The position numbers and the translations under genes were made by a program. Of a DNA stretch of 64,000 nt, positions 7,556 to 16,024 are shown piece by piece. The number at the start of each line of letters is the position of its first letter. Position 1 is the stretch's first letter. A model generated the notes under the pieces. That model did not search any database. It was not told the DNA's origin and saw only the letters and a list, made by a program, of their open reading frames with translations. Source of the stretch: Phascolarctobacterium sp. (GTDB lineage Bacteria > Bacillota > Negativicutes > Acidaminococcales > Acidaminococcaceae); assembly GCA_003150755.1 (NCBI GenBank), contig QAMT01000005.1:62001-126000 (forward strand). Reading direction: 5' to 3'.

Positions 7556-8590
7556 TTACTGCGGTTTTACATTCAAATGGGCAAATGCTTTAATGTCGCC
7601 GTAGTCAAAATGCCACCATTCCATATCGCTGGCAACAAAACCTGCCATCTGCATCTGGCGGCGCAGCAAATCGCGCTGATAGCGCTGCAATTCCGTACCG
7701 CCTGCAAAAGCTGCATACTGGCGGACAGAAGGTTCGTCAAAATCGCTTATCATTTCTACCGGCTGGCCTGTTGCCAGATGGTACAGGCTTACATCAACGC
7801 TGCGCCCGGTATTATGGCTGAAGCCAACTTCCGGAGCTGGCAGCATGCCTTTGTTCTCCAGCGGCAGAGCATCATACGCAAGTTTTGAAACCGACCACGG
7901 ACGGTAAGCCTCCCATACCACAAGGCCATACCCGTAAGGGGCAAGGCGAAGCTGAACAGCGTTTAAAGCCGCTGCTGCTTCGGCATCCAAAAAAGCACGT
8001 GCATCATCAGTCAGCGGATGCCCAAAGCAGTTATCAGCTGCGGCATAACGCAAATCAAGTTTAATACCCGGCACAGCCTGCGCCAAATCAACAAGCTGAG
8101 CCTGCTGCCCGCCCGCCAGTGCTGACGGCATTACTGCCGCATCGGCCGCATTTTTTAATTCCTGCCAATCGCCGCTGACGGCAAAACGGAAAGGCCTGCC
8201 GTTTTCGCCTGCAAAAAAGCGGCGGCTGTAACGGTTGCCGCCCACACTGCAGCTAATGCCGTAGCCTTCGCGGCTGCGTTCAATGCGCACAGCAGCATCC
8301 AGATGGTTCAGCGGCCCGCTTTCGTTAATTGTGTAAGAATCAAAATGCTCTTTATATAACGGATAGATATTGGAACCGGCAAAGCTGCTATCTTTTTGCC
8401 CGAAACGGTAAACCAGCTCTACCTCGCCCCTGTTTTCACGCAGCAAAAACAGTTCGCCGTTGCCGTAATACATGCCCAAAATATACTTCAAATCCTTGGG
8501 GCAGTCCTTGGGTTCAAAAGCAGGAGCAGCCAAGGCGCTGCCGGTAAAGCACAGCAGGCACAAAAGCATGCTTAAAATTCTGTACATCAT
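7556..8590 (-). CDS. Secreted VanX/DdpX-family D-alanyl-D-alanine dipeptidase with extra N-terminal domain
   Basis: The C-terminal part (about 165-344) is a peptidase family M15D domain. VanX-type enzymes cleave the D-Ala-D-Ala dipeptide. Zinc and catalytic residues are visible: SHNTGRSVD (His259, Asp266) and EWWH (Glu324, His327), plus the LDLRYA segment at 178-183. A signal peptide (1-21, cut near ALAA) sends it to the periplasm. Residues 25-160 form a separate, unrecognised beta-rich domain. The ATG overlaps the nitrilase stop by 4 nt. It is last in an operon with a response regulator, a kinase and a nitrilase. A wall-turnover role is more likely than vancomycin resistance, since no vanH or vanA is present. 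Confidence 0.85.
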   Translation of the reverse strand: MMYRILSMLLCLLCFTGSALAAPAFEPKDCPKDLKYILGMYYGNGELFLLRENRGEVELVYRFGQKDSSFAGSNIYPLYKEHFDSYTINESGPLNHLDAAVRIERSREGYGISCSVGGNRYSRRFFAGENGRPFRFAVSGDWQELKNAADAAVMPSALAGGQQAQLVDLAQAVPGIKLDLRYAAADNCFGHPLTDDARAFLDAEAAAALNAVQLRLAPYGYGLVVWEAYRPWSVSKLAYDALPLENKGMLPAPEVGFSHNTGRSVDVSLYHLATGQPVEMISDFDEPSVRQYAAFAGGTELQRYQRDLLRRQMQMAGFVASDMEWWHFDYGDIKAFAHLNVKPQ

Positions 8591-9366
8591 TTCATCAACT
8601 CCGGCCTTACATCCTTTAAAACATTCATATATTCATTAGCTTTTTCAATCTGGCTTAAATCAATATCGCAGTACACAATTTCTTCTTCTTCGCCGCCTGC
8701 TGCCAGCACCTCGCCAAACGGGCTGATAACAGCCGAATGACCGTAAAACTTCTGGTCATGAAATTTGCCGGCGCAGTTTACGCCAACGATAAAGGTGTGG
8801 TTTTCCAGCGCGCGCGCCCGTATGAACAAATCCCAGATGCCGCCGCGGATTTTGGGCCATTCGGCAGGCACAAAAATAATTTTTGCTCCTTGCATCGCAA
8901 AATGGCGGAACAGTTCCGGAAAGCGCAAATCATAGCAGATTGCCGAAGCGCAGGTTGTTTCTTCCAGCCCATATACATTAAAGTCATTGCCCGGGCTGAA
9001 AAAGCGCTGCTCGTTAAACATGCTGAATAAATGCACTTTACTGTAACAAAAAACAATCTCGCCGTTTTTATCTATCGTAATGGCGGTATTATAAACATTG
9101 CCGTCGCCCTTGCGCAGCGGAATCGACCCTGCTACAATGGCGCAGCGGTCAGCGGCGGCAATTTGCCGAAGTTCGTTTACCACAGTGCCGTTAAGATAAT
9201 CTGCCTCTTTACTTAAATGCCCCAGCGAATAGCCGGTCGTCCATATTTCCGGCATTACGGCAACGTCGCAGTTTGGCGCAGCCTGACGCAGCAAATCAAA
9301 CGCCTTCTGTACATTGCCGGCCTTATTTTTCTCTAAAACTTCCATTTGCACCAATGCAATTTTCAA
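8587..9366 (-). CDS. Carbon-nitrogen hydrolase (nitrilase superfamily, omega-amidase-like)
   Basis: The 259-residue protein has the full nitrilase-superfamily triad: Glu40 (VMPE), Lys110 (YSKVHLF) and Cys144 (ICYDLRFPE). Close relatives hydrolyse omega-amides such as 2-oxoglutaramate or deaminated glutathione; the substrate here is unknown. I chose a TTG start at 9366 (TTG AAA ATT GCA) because SD GAGGGGGT lies 8 nt upstream. The upstream ATG at 9420 would overlap the kinase gene and add 18 non-family residues. The gene lies 13 nt after the kinase stop and overlaps the dipeptidase start by 4 nt. Confidence 0.9.
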   Translation of the reverse strand: MKIALVQMEVLEKNKAGNVQKAFDLLRQAAPNCDVAVMPEIWTTGYSLGHLSKEADYLNGTVVNELRQIAAADRCAIVAGSIPLRKGDGNVYNTAITIDKNGEIVFCYSKVHLFSMFNEQRFFSPGNDFNVYGLEETTCASAICYDLRFPELFRHFAMQGAKIIFVPAEWPKIRGGIWDLFIRARALENHTFIVGVNCAGKFHDQKFYGHSAVISPFGEVLAAGGEEEEIVYCDIDLSQIEKANEYMNVLKDVRPELMK

Positions 9367-9379
9367 TGCTTCTACCCCC

Positions 9380-10918
9380 TCAATCAGCAATAACTTTATC
9401 CTTCGGGAAGGTAATTTCAAACCTTGTCCCCTCGCCCAGCTTGCTGAACACCTGCACCCTGGCGCCGTGTACGCGGATTATTTCCCGGGCGATAGCAAGG
9501 CCCAGCCCTGTGCCGGGCACATTGCGAGAATGCGATTTATCAACCTTATAAAAACGCTCCCAGATAAACGGCAAATCTTCTTCCGGTATGCCCGGTCCCT
9601 GGTCGGATATTGTCAGCCTTACGCTGCCGTCATCCAAAAGCTCGGTCAAAAAAGTAACAGTGCCGTTGGCAGGCGTGTATTTTAAGGCGTTGTCGCCGAT
9701 AATCAGCACCAGCTGCACCATCTGGTCGCCCTGGCCCATAATCTGTATTTTTTCATCAACATGAACTAACAGTTTAACATTGCGTTCTACCGCATTTACC
9801 ATCAGCTTTTCCGCTACGTTGCGCACAATAGCGCCCAGCGGCAGCGGCTGCATTTTAGCAGGCGGCAGTTCTTCGGCAGCCTGCATACGGCTGATGTCCA
9901 AAAGCTCGCGTATCATGCGTTCCAAACGCATGGTTTCTTCGTTAATCAGCAGACGGTAACGCTGTATCATATCCTTATCTGTAACAGTGCCGTCGCTGAT
10001 AGCTTCGTTATAGCCGCGGATAATCGTCAGCGGCGTGCGCAGCTCGTGCGATACGTTGGCAACAAAGTCGCGGCGTATTTTTTCAGCGCGTTCTGTTTTG
10101 GCAACAAATTCGCTCAAATCATTGCCCAGCGCGTTCAGCGCCCTGCCCAAATCGGCAACTTCATCGTCGCCGTGTACTTCTACCTTGCGCGTATAGTCAC
10201 CGGCGGCAATCGCCATGGCGCTGTCTTTCATCAGCACAAGCGGTTTAATCATGGTTTTAGTCAGGCTGCGTACCATAAACATGCTCAAAATTAGCGCTAA
10301 AATCGCAACAATAGATGTGTAAATATAAATATCGCGCAAAAAGCCGTCAAACCCACTTAATGGCTGTGCCAGCAAAATTGCGCCGCGTGCGCTGCTGCCT
10401 TCTTTGCCGTAGGGTACGCCTACCAGCATAACCTGCTCTTTATAATACGGGTGGTAAATCTGCGACTGGACCGATTTGCCGCTGTACACGTCTTTTAAAA
10501 TAGTATTAACCTTAGCATCCAGCTTGCCGCTTTTTATCTCACGCGAAATTTCTGCGGCCGAGCCTTCCATCATTGTTAAATCCTTAATGCCGGGGCGCGT
10601 TCCGTCCAGTTTATAATCGGTATTGATGTTGGACGCAGCTACCAGCTCGTACTTATCGTCAAACAGCCAGATACGGGCGCCAACCAGCCTGTCAACAGCA
10701 AACACATAACGTCTCAGCGTTTCGCGGCTGTTGTCAAATTCCATAAAATATTCAACTGTGGCGGCCATTTCGTTGCCTTTTTCTGCCAGCTCCTGCTCAT
10801 TGCTCTTAAAAAAATAATCGGCGATAAGATAGGAAATACCTGCCGTAACGCCGACTACGATAACCATTATCAGAGCCATGAAGCTGTACATCAGCCTTGA
10901 GCTCAATGATTTGTTCAT
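9380..10918 (-). CDS. Sensor histidine kinase (HAMP, HisKA, HATPase)
   Basis: The 512-residue membrane kinase has helices at about 11-35 and 197-216 enclosing a 160-residue extracytoplasmic sensor domain. A HAMP domain follows (217-270), then the HisKA helix with His291 in NVSHELRTPL. The ATPase domain has the N box (DNALKYT) and G boxes (DQGPGIPEED, GTGLGLAIA). No PAS domain is evident. It phosphorylates the OmpR-type regulator encoded just upstream, whose gene it overlaps by 4 nt. The pair resembles PhoR/VanS-class kinases; the signal is unknown, but linkage to a dipeptidase suggests envelope sensing (inference). Confidence 0.95.
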   Translation of the reverse strand: MNKSLSSRLMYSFMALIMVIVVGVTAGISYLIADYFFKSNEQELAEKGNEMAATVEYFMEFDNSRETLRRYVFAVDRLVGARIWLFDDKYELVAASNINTDYKLDGTRPGIKDLTMMEGSAAEISREIKSGKLDAKVNTILKDVYSGKSVQSQIYHPYYKEQVMLVGVPYGKEGSSARGAILLAQPLSGFDGFLRDIYIYTSIVAILALILSMFMVRSLTKTMIKPLVLMKDSAMAIAAGDYTRKVEVHGDDEVADLGRALNALGNDLSEFVAKTERAEKIRRDFVANVSHELRTPLTIIRGYNEAISDGTVTDKDMIQRYRLLINEETMRLERMIRELLDISRMQAAEELPPAKMQPLPLGAIVRNVAEKLMVNAVERNVKLLVHVDEKIQIMGQGDQMVQLVLIIGDNALKYTPANGTVTFLTELLDDGSVRLTISDQGPGIPEEDLPFIWERFYKVDKSHSRNVPGTGLGLAIAREIIRVHGARVQVFSKLGEGTRFEITFPKDKVIAD

Positions 10919-11622
10919 TTTTTGTCCTTAACCTCAAACTTATAGCCTACGCCCCAAATGGTCGTAATGTCCCATTCGGAATCTTCCGGAATATTAAGTT
11001 TTTGCCTTATACGCTTAATGTGCGTATCGACGGTACGGGTATCGCCGTAATAGGAATAACCCCAAATTGTTTCCAGCAGCTGGTTGCGCGAAAACGCCTT
11101 GCCGGGATTGGATGCTAAGCACCACAAAAGCTCCATTTCCTTGGCTGTAAAGGTCATTTTGTTGCCAAAGGCGATAACCTGGTATTTTTCCATGTCGATG
11201 CTGAGGCCCTTATATTCGATATGCGTGCGGCCGCCGGCCTCTTCTTTTTTAACCATGCTGCTTCTGCGCAGAACCGCTTTAACCCTGGCAATAACCTCGC
11301 GGTTATTAAACGGTTTGGTAATATAATCGTCCGCGCCGATTTCCAGCCCCAAAATGCGGTCGTCATCGTCATCCTTGGCTGTCAGCATAATAATAGGAAT
11401 ATCGCTCATTTTGCGGACCTGCTTGCAAACTTCGAGCCCGTCCATAACCGGCATCATAATATCCAGAATAATAATATCGGGCTTTTCGGACTGCACCTTT
11501 AAAATAGCTTCCGCGCCGTCGGCAGCCTCAATTACTTCAAAGCCTTCTTTTTCGCAGTAAATTTTTAATATTTCCCTAATCGGTGCTTCATCGTCAGCAA
11601 TAAGAACTTTTTGTTTATCCAT
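10915..11622 (-). CDS. OmpR/PhoB-family response regulator
   Basis: The 235-residue regulator has an N-terminal receiver domain with acidic pocket Asp10/Asp11, phosphoacceptor Asp54 (IILDIMMP) and Lys near 103 (ITKPF). A C-terminal winged-helix DNA-binding domain follows (about 135-235) with GDTRTVDTHIKRIRQKL. I use the ATG at 11622, because GGCGGTGA lies 5 nt upstream; the in-frame ATG at 11637 has no SD. It is first in the operon with the kinase, nitrilase and dipeptidase, so it probably controls them and itself. Confidence 0.95.
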   Translation of the reverse strand: MDKQKVLIADDEAPIREILKIYCEKEGFEVIEAADGAEAILKVQSEKPDIIILDIMMPVMDGLEVCKQVRKMSDIPIIMLTAKDDDDDRILGLEIGADDYITKPFNNREVIARVKAVLRRSSMVKKEEAGGRTHIEYKGLSIDMEKYQVIAFGNKMTFTAKEMELLWCLASNPGKAFSRNQLLETIWGYSYYGDTRTVDTHIKRIRQKLNIPEDSEWDITTIWGVGYKFEVKDKK

Positions 11623-11741
11623 ATAAATCACCGCCATTAACTGTTATTAAAACTATTATACAATAAAACCCCTTCTTTGGGTATTTTGCACAATATGCTT
11701 TCACAAAAATATTACAAAGCAAAAATACAACCCGCGCGGAT

Positions 11742-11779
11742 AAAAAAATAAACTACCAGCAAGCATTGCCTGCTGATAG
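11742..11779 (-). terminator. Terminator after the NlpC/P60 gene
   Basis: A 12-bp stem (11753-11764 with 11768-11779) with a 3-nt loop is followed on the minus strand by TTTATTTTTTT. It lies 13 nt after the stop codon. Confidence 0.9.
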
Positions 11780-11792
11780 CTTAAATTTGGTT

Positions 11793-12467
11793 TCAGATAA
11801 TGCGGCATGCGCCGTAATAACGGGCACCCCAATAACCGGTAAATGCGGAAGAAACCGTTACACCGGTGCTGGAGCCTGCATGGATAAACTGACCATTGCC
11901 AAGATAAATACCGCAATGGGATGGACCGGGCTCATACGTGCTGAAGAAAATCAAATCGCCCGGGCGCAGCTGGCTGGCACTAATCTGCCTGCCGCTGTAC
12001 ATCTGCACATCCGCAGTACGCGGGATGCTGATGCCTGCACGCGCAAATGCATATTGGGTAAAACCGGAGCAGTCAAAACCGTAAACACTGGTACCGCCAA
12101 ATACATACGGAGTACCGATTACGCCATAAGCCGCACGGATGACATTCCTTACCGTCGCACTTCTGCCGGAACGGTTAGGAGGCATCGGCTTATCCATTAA
12201 AGCCCTGTAAGTTGCATCGCCGATAATTCCATCGACTTCCAACTGTTTATCCGCCTGGAAGCGTTTGACAGCGGCTTCCGTTTCAGAACCGAAATCACCG
12301 TCAAGCAGTTTGATTTCATATTTCAATTCAACCAAGCGTTTTTGGATTGCCAGAACTTCCGGACCATTATCCCCGTACTCAAACGAAGCTAATGCGGTTG
12401 CCATGTTTGCTAAGCACAATACACAAGTAAATACCAAACAAAAGAAACCTTTTTTTACCACCCACAT
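11793..12467 (-). CDS. Secreted NlpC/P60 peptidoglycan endopeptidase with PG-binding domain
   Basis: The exported 224-residue wall hydrolase has a signal peptide (1-28, ending ATALA), a PG_binding_1 domain (about 30-92, GDFGSETEAAVKRFQ) and a C-terminal NlpC/P60 domain (about 105-224). Catalytic residues are Cys133 (FDCSGF), His184 (SHCGIYLG) and His196 (FIHAG). Such enzymes cut the gamma-D-Glu-diamino acid bond in stem peptides. The ATG at 12467 is chosen; an adjacent in-frame GTG at 12470 lies too close to AAGGA. It is monocistronic, with its own terminator. Confidence 0.93.
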   Translation of the reverse strand: MWVVKKGFFCLVFTCVLCLANMATALASFEYGDNGPEVLAIQKRLVELKYEIKLLDGDFGSETEAAVKRFQADKQLEVDGIIGDATYRALMDKPMPPNRSGRSATVRNVIRAAYGVIGTPYVFGGTSVYGFDCSGFTQYAFARAGISIPRTADVQMYSGRQISASQLRPGDLIFFSTYEPGPSHCGIYLGNGQFIHAGSSTGVTVSSAFTGYWGARYYGACRII

Positions 12468-12531
12468 CACTTCCTTGCACCTTTATAAACAAGTTAATTA
12501 TACCACAAAACCTGTTTAATGTAAACCAAAA

Positions 12532-13464
12532 CTACCGTTTGCCAATGTGTCTGCCCACAATATACAGTGGTCTTTGCTTTACTTCTTCAAAAATACGCCC
12601 AATATATTCGCCCAGGATGCCGATGCCGACAAGCTGGATGCCGCCCAGAAAGAGTACGCTGGCCGTCATTGTAGCCCAACCGGGCACAGCGTCGTTTGCA
12701 ACAAACTTTACATAAAGTACGTGCAGAACCATCATAAAACTTATTAAACCGAACACAATTCCTATATAAAAAGCCCAGCGGAGCGGTATATTTGAAAAAG
12801 AAGTGATTCCGTCAAGTGCAAAATGCAGCATCTTGCGCAGGTTATATTTAGAGTGCCCCGCAAAACGCGGCGGTGCTGTAAACTCAAAAGTTGCCACTTT
12901 AAAGCCCAGTGTATTGACCAGCCCGCGGATAAAACGCGCGCGCTCACGGTAGCGTCTGAACGCCTCCACTGCAACTTTGTCCATCAGGCGGAAATCACTG
13001 CCGCCCGGCGTAATCTCCACCTTGGACATAGAATTGATAACTTTATAATATGCTTTGGATGTCAGATTTTTGAAAAACGAAGCGTCCTCCGTTGCCGTGC
13101 GCACCGTCTGCACAATCTGATTGCCATCTTCCCACAGCTTTAAAAGCTCGGGTACAAGTTCCGGCGGATGCTGCAAATCGCCGTCCATGGTAATAACGGC
13201 ATCGCCCTCTGCGTGGTCAAGGCCGCAGGTCAGCGCCAGCTGATGCCCATAATTGCGCGATAAAAAATACACCTGCACATGTTCATCTTTCTCTGCCAGT
13301 TCCGCTAAAATCAGATGGCTGTTGTCGCTGGAACCATCATCGACAAAAATCAGGTCATAATCATATGGCTGCGCCTGCATAACCTCGCCCAGCCTTCTAT
13401 GAAATTCATGCAGATTTTCTTCCTCATTATAAACCGGTACAACAAACGAAACAAGTTTCTTCAT
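12532..13464 (-). CDS. Family 2 glycosyltransferase (polyprenyl-phosphate type, GtrB/ArnC-like)
   Basis: This 310-residue enzyme transfers a sugar from a nucleotide donor to a polyprenyl phosphate at the membrane. The catalytic GT-A domain has FVVPVYNEEEN (near 7-17), DDGSSD and DGDLQHPPE (about 92-100), with GSDFRLMD around 160. Two C-terminal membrane helices (about 220-242 and 255-280) are typical of GtrB, ArnC and DPM1 relatives. The product probably feeds envelope glycan modification. The ATG at 13464 is chosen, with AAGGTG 9 nt upstream; longer in-frame starts lack an SD. Confidence 0.9.
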   Translation of the reverse strand: MKKLVSFVVPVYNEEENLHEFHRRLGEVMQAQPYDYDLIFVDDGSSDNSHLILAELAEKDEHVQVYFLSRNYGHQLALTCGLDHAEGDAVITMDGDLQHPPELVPELLKLWEDGNQIVQTVRTATEDASFFKNLTSKAYYKVINSMSKVEITPGGSDFRLMDKVAVEAFRRYRERARFIRGLVNTLGFKVATFEFTAPPRFAGHSKYNLRKMLHFALDGITSFSNIPLRWAFYIGIVFGLISFMMVLHVLYVKFVANDAVPGWATMTASVLFLGGIQLVGIGILGEYIGRIFEEVKQRPLYIVGRHIGKR

Positions 13465-13497
13465 TTTCAGACACACCTTATCCATAATTACTTTTTT

Positions 13498-13526
13498 ATT
13501 ATATAACAACTTTAAATAAATTGTAA
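13498..13526 (-). promoter_or_regulatory. Promoter of the glycosyltransferase gene
   Basis: Minus strand TTACAA (13526-13521), a 17-nt spacer and TATAAT (13503-13498). Confidence 0.6.
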
Positions 13527-13556
13527 CGGCAAATTATGAAACTCCGCTTAAATTTC

Positions 13557-13589
13557 ACAAAAAAATAAGGCCGGTAAAATTACCAGCCT
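13557..13589 (-). terminator. Terminator of RNase P RNA
   Basis: A 10-bp stem (13568-13577 with 13580-13589, one G-U pair) is followed on the minus strand by TATTTTTT. It lies about 10 nt past the mature 3' end. Confidence 0.85.
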
Positions 13590-13599
13590 GTATTTTCAA

Positions 13600-13957
13600 G
13601 AATACGAGTGCTCAATAAGCCGGGTTCTGTTCCGCAAAGCGGCAGCAATCATTTATCTAGGCCTGCAATTACTTGCAGGCTCAAGCGACACAACCCGGAA
13701 GGATCAGCGGGCCGCTTCATCCCTTCCCTATTTGGTCTTGCTCCGAATGGGGTTTACCTAGCCAGCCGGTTACCCGACCGCTGGTGCGCTCTTACCGCAC
13801 CGTTCCACCCTTACCTGCCGAAGCAGGCGGTACACATTTCTGTGGCACTGTCCCTGAGGTCACCCTCGCCGGACGTTATCCGGCATTCTGCCCTGTGGAG
13901 CCCGGACTTTCCTCTTCCGGCCAAAGCCGTCAGCGATTGCCTTTCACACTCATACTG
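13600..13957 (-). ncRNA. rnpB: RNase P RNA
   Basis: This is the catalytic RNA that removes 5' leaders from pre-tRNAs. Read on the minus strand it contains the universal core GAGGAAAGTCCGGGCTCC and near the 3' end ACAGAACCCGGCTTA. The ends pair as P1: minus-strand bases from 13956-13947 with those from 13610-13601 (AGTATGAGTG with CACTCGTATT). The 358-nt length fits. A promoter sits just upstream and a terminator just downstream. Confidence 0.97.
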
Positions 13958-13962
13958 TCAGT

Positions 13963-13991
13963 AATTTAGCACAAAGCGCAAAATTAGTCAA
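13963..13991 (-). promoter_or_regulatory. Promoter of rnpB
   Basis: Minus strand TTGACT (13991-13986), a 17-nt spacer and TAAATT (13968-13963). The start site would be near 13957, exactly where the P1 stem begins. Confidence 0.75.
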
Positions 13992-14008
13992 GCCTTACTT
14001 TGTGATAT

Positions 14009-14266
14009 TTATTTAAACCTTTCATCTTCGCTGATTTCGTACTCAAATTCTTCCCAGTCTTCGCTGTTTTCGTTTTCATAGTAATGGCCGTTTTTGTAAA
14101 TAATGTCATCCTGTGTATAAGGATGGTTATTTAGCTGCGGCGGCAGCTGTGAAGAATCCTGCGCTCCGGAAGCGTTAGTTCCGTTATCAATGCCTTCCGC
14201 AGTATCTTTCATGCCAATCATCAGCGCGATAAATATTATAATAGCTATTACGCCTACAAATGCCAT
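14009..14266 (-). CDS. Small single-pass membrane protein of unknown function
   Basis: The 85-residue protein has one N-terminal membrane helix (about 3-19). A polar, Asn-, Gln- and Glu-rich tail follows, with a YKNGHYYENENSEDWEEFEY stretch near the C-terminus. The ATG at 14266 has AGG 8 nt upstream; an earlier in-frame GTG exists. It follows yhaM after 21 nt, so it is probably the last gene of the trmK-nif3-yhaM group. No family recognised. Confidence 0.6.
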   Translation of the reverse strand: MAFVGVIAIIIFIALMIGMKDTAEGIDNGTNASGAQDSSQLPPQLNNHPYTQDDIIYKNGHYYENENSEDWEEFEYEISEDERFK

Positions 14267-14287
14267 CAGCGTCACCTGCTTTTAAAT

Positions 14288-15211
14288 TCAGATATTGCTC
14301 ATTAAATACCTTTGCAGCATTTTGTTGTATTCCCAAGGGCTTTTGCTGTCCGTTTTTCTGAACTGGTTCATAATAGCGTCCACTTCATCGGCATAATGCA
14401 CAATAAATGCTTCTTTGGTTGCACAGGCAATAGGCGAGCCTTTTTCGGGTTCTCCGTGATGGGAAAGGATAATATGCAGCAAATGCTGTAATTTAGGCCC
14501 GGTTACGCGCGCTTTGGCGGCTGCTTCCTGCACAATCGCCGCACTCATGCTGATATGCCCCAAAAGACGGCCTTCCGTGGTATAGGGAAAGCCCATTGAA
14601 GCAGAAATTTCATTCAGTTTGCCGACATCGTGCAGCAGCGCACCGGCAACGATAAGGTCTTTATCTACGCCGCCGATGGTATCTGCCATGCTTGAGGCCA
14701 GCACCGCAACATCGACAGAGTGCTGCAAAAGCCCGCCGATATAGGCATGATGCAGGCGCATCCCCGCCGGATTACGCAAAAAACGCTCGTAGGTTTCACC
14801 TTCAAAAACATTGTCCAAAATCAGGCGCAGCCCCGGAGTCAAAACGCCTTTTATAAGCCGGTCAAACTTATCTTTGTAAGCGGCATGGTCAAAATCGCCC
14901 TCCGGCAGCAGGTTGCTTATATCGTCTTCCGGCACAATATCGCTTATCTTTTTGATAATGACCTGCAACGCCATTTCGCCGCTGAACTTGTTGATATCCA
15001 CGCTGCCGCTGACCATCATCGGCGACGGTCCGTCCAGTTCGCGCAGCTTTTCTACAATTGCAGCTTCAAAGGTAATGAAGGGTATCTTGCCGCTGTTGTC
15101 TTCCAGCAGGCCGCGGGCAAACGGCGCGCCGTTAGACGACGTGCCTACGCGCTGAACCCTCATCAGTACGGACTGGCAGATTTTAGTGCCAGCTTTAAAT
15201 TCACTAATCAT
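14288..15211 (-). CDS. yhaM: 3'-5' exoribonuclease YhaM family protein
   Basis: The 307-residue protein has an N-terminal OB-fold nucleic-acid-binding domain (about 10-95) and a C-terminal HD phosphohydrolase domain (about 150-290). The HD pair is in ALLHDVGKL (near 192-200), with HAYIGGLLQHS before it and LSHHGEPEKGSP after it; these bind divalent metal. YhaM degrades single-stranded RNA and DNA from the 3' end in Firmicutes. It lies 18 nt downstream of nif3 and is probably co-transcribed with it. Confidence 0.9.
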   Translation of the reverse strand: MISEFKAGTKICQSVLMRVQRVGTSSNGAPFARGLLEDNSGKIPFITFEAAIVEKLRELDGPSPMMVSGSVDINKFSGEMALQVIIKKISDIVPEDDISNLLPEGDFDHAAYKDKFDRLIKGVLTPGLRLILDNVFEGETYERFLRNPAGMRLHHAYIGGLLQHSVDVAVLASSMADTIGGVDKDLIVAGALLHDVGKLNEISASMGFPYTTEGRLLGHISMSAAIVQEAAAKARVTGPKLQHLLHIILSHHGEPEKGSPIACATKEAFIVHYADEVDAIMNQFRKTDSKSPWEYNKMLQRYLMSNI

Positions 15212-15229
15212 TTATTTTACCTCAATTCG

Positions 15230-16024
15230 TCAGTATTGCTTAAACAGCAAGGTTTCGCGCGCAGTTAACACCTGTGCGCCGATGCCTGCCGCCGCCATAC
15301 GCAGCGCCAGTTTATCCGCCAGCACTGCCACCACCGGCAGTTCCGTTCCCTGATGCGTTGCATCAATCAAATTCAAACCACTGAACACGGCGTTCTGTGC
15401 TTCGTGATATTTAATATCGCCGGTAACGTAAGTATCTGCGCCGTGTTCCAGCGCTTCGGCAACAAAATCTATGCCTGCGCCGCCGCAAAGCGCAACCTTA
15501 TGCACCTGCCTGCCTGCGCTGATGCCAGTTACAAATTGCAAGCCCAGCACACGTTTCACCATAGCGGCAAAATCGTCAAACGGCATCTTTTTCGGCAAAG
15601 TGCCGACGCGCCCCAGCGAACCGCCGCCTTCGCCGTTGTTTACCAGAATTTTTATATTATGTAAATTCAGTTTTTCGGCCAGCACGTCATTTACGCCGCC
15701 AATTACACTGTCCAGGCTTGTATGCGCGCTGTACACAGCAATGCCGTTTTCAATGCACTTAAGCAAAAGCGCGCTTTGCCAGCTGCTGTCGCAGATGCTT
15801 TTAAGCGGCTTGAAAATCGGCGGATGATGCGTTATCAGCATATCCACTTTTTGCGCAACGGCCTGTTCTGCAACCTCCGGGGATAAATCCAGCGCTACCA
15901 TGATTTTTTTTACCGGATTATTCCTGCGCCCAAGCAAAAAACCGGCATTGTCCCAGCTTTCTGCCAGCTCGCGCGGGGCAATGCTGTCCATAATTTTTAT
16001 AATGTCATTTACAACCGCACTCAT
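15230..16024 (-). CDS. Nif3-like dinuclear metal-centre protein (YqfO family, short form)
   Basis: The 264-residue protein has Nif3 signatures: AESWDNAGFLLG (about 20-31), LITHHPPIF (near 63-71), AHTSLDS (near 100) and the C-terminal DATHQGTE. The histidines and acids bind two metals in a toroidal hexamer. The long YqfO form carries an inserted PII-like domain, which is absent here. It has been proposed to act as a GTP cyclohydrolase I type 2 homologue, but its function is uncertain. The start overlaps trmK by 20 nt, the usual Firmicutes arrangement. Confidence 0.92.
   Translation of the reverse strand: MSAVVNDIIKIMDSIAPRELAESWDNAGFLLGRRNNPVKKIMVALDLSPEVAEQAVAQKVDMLITHHPPIFKPLKSICDSSWQSALLLKCIENGIAVYSAHTSLDSVIGGVNDVLAEKLNLHNIKILVNNGEGGGSLGRVGTLPKKMPFDDFAAMVKRVLGLQFVTGISAGRQVHKVALCGGAGIDFVAEALEHGADTYVTGDIKYHEAQNAVFSGLNLIDATHQGTELPVVAVLADKLALRMAAAGIGAQVLTARETLLFKQY

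Noticed and set aside
7556..8590. Vancomycin resistance gene vanX
   Set aside because: The active-site motifs are there, but the protein is exported, carries an extra domain, and no vanH or vanA ligase is nearby; classical VanX is cytoplasmic.
13608..13969. Two overlapping plus-strand reading frames of about 100-118 codons
   Set aside because: They lie entirely within the RNase P RNA gene and are chance frames.
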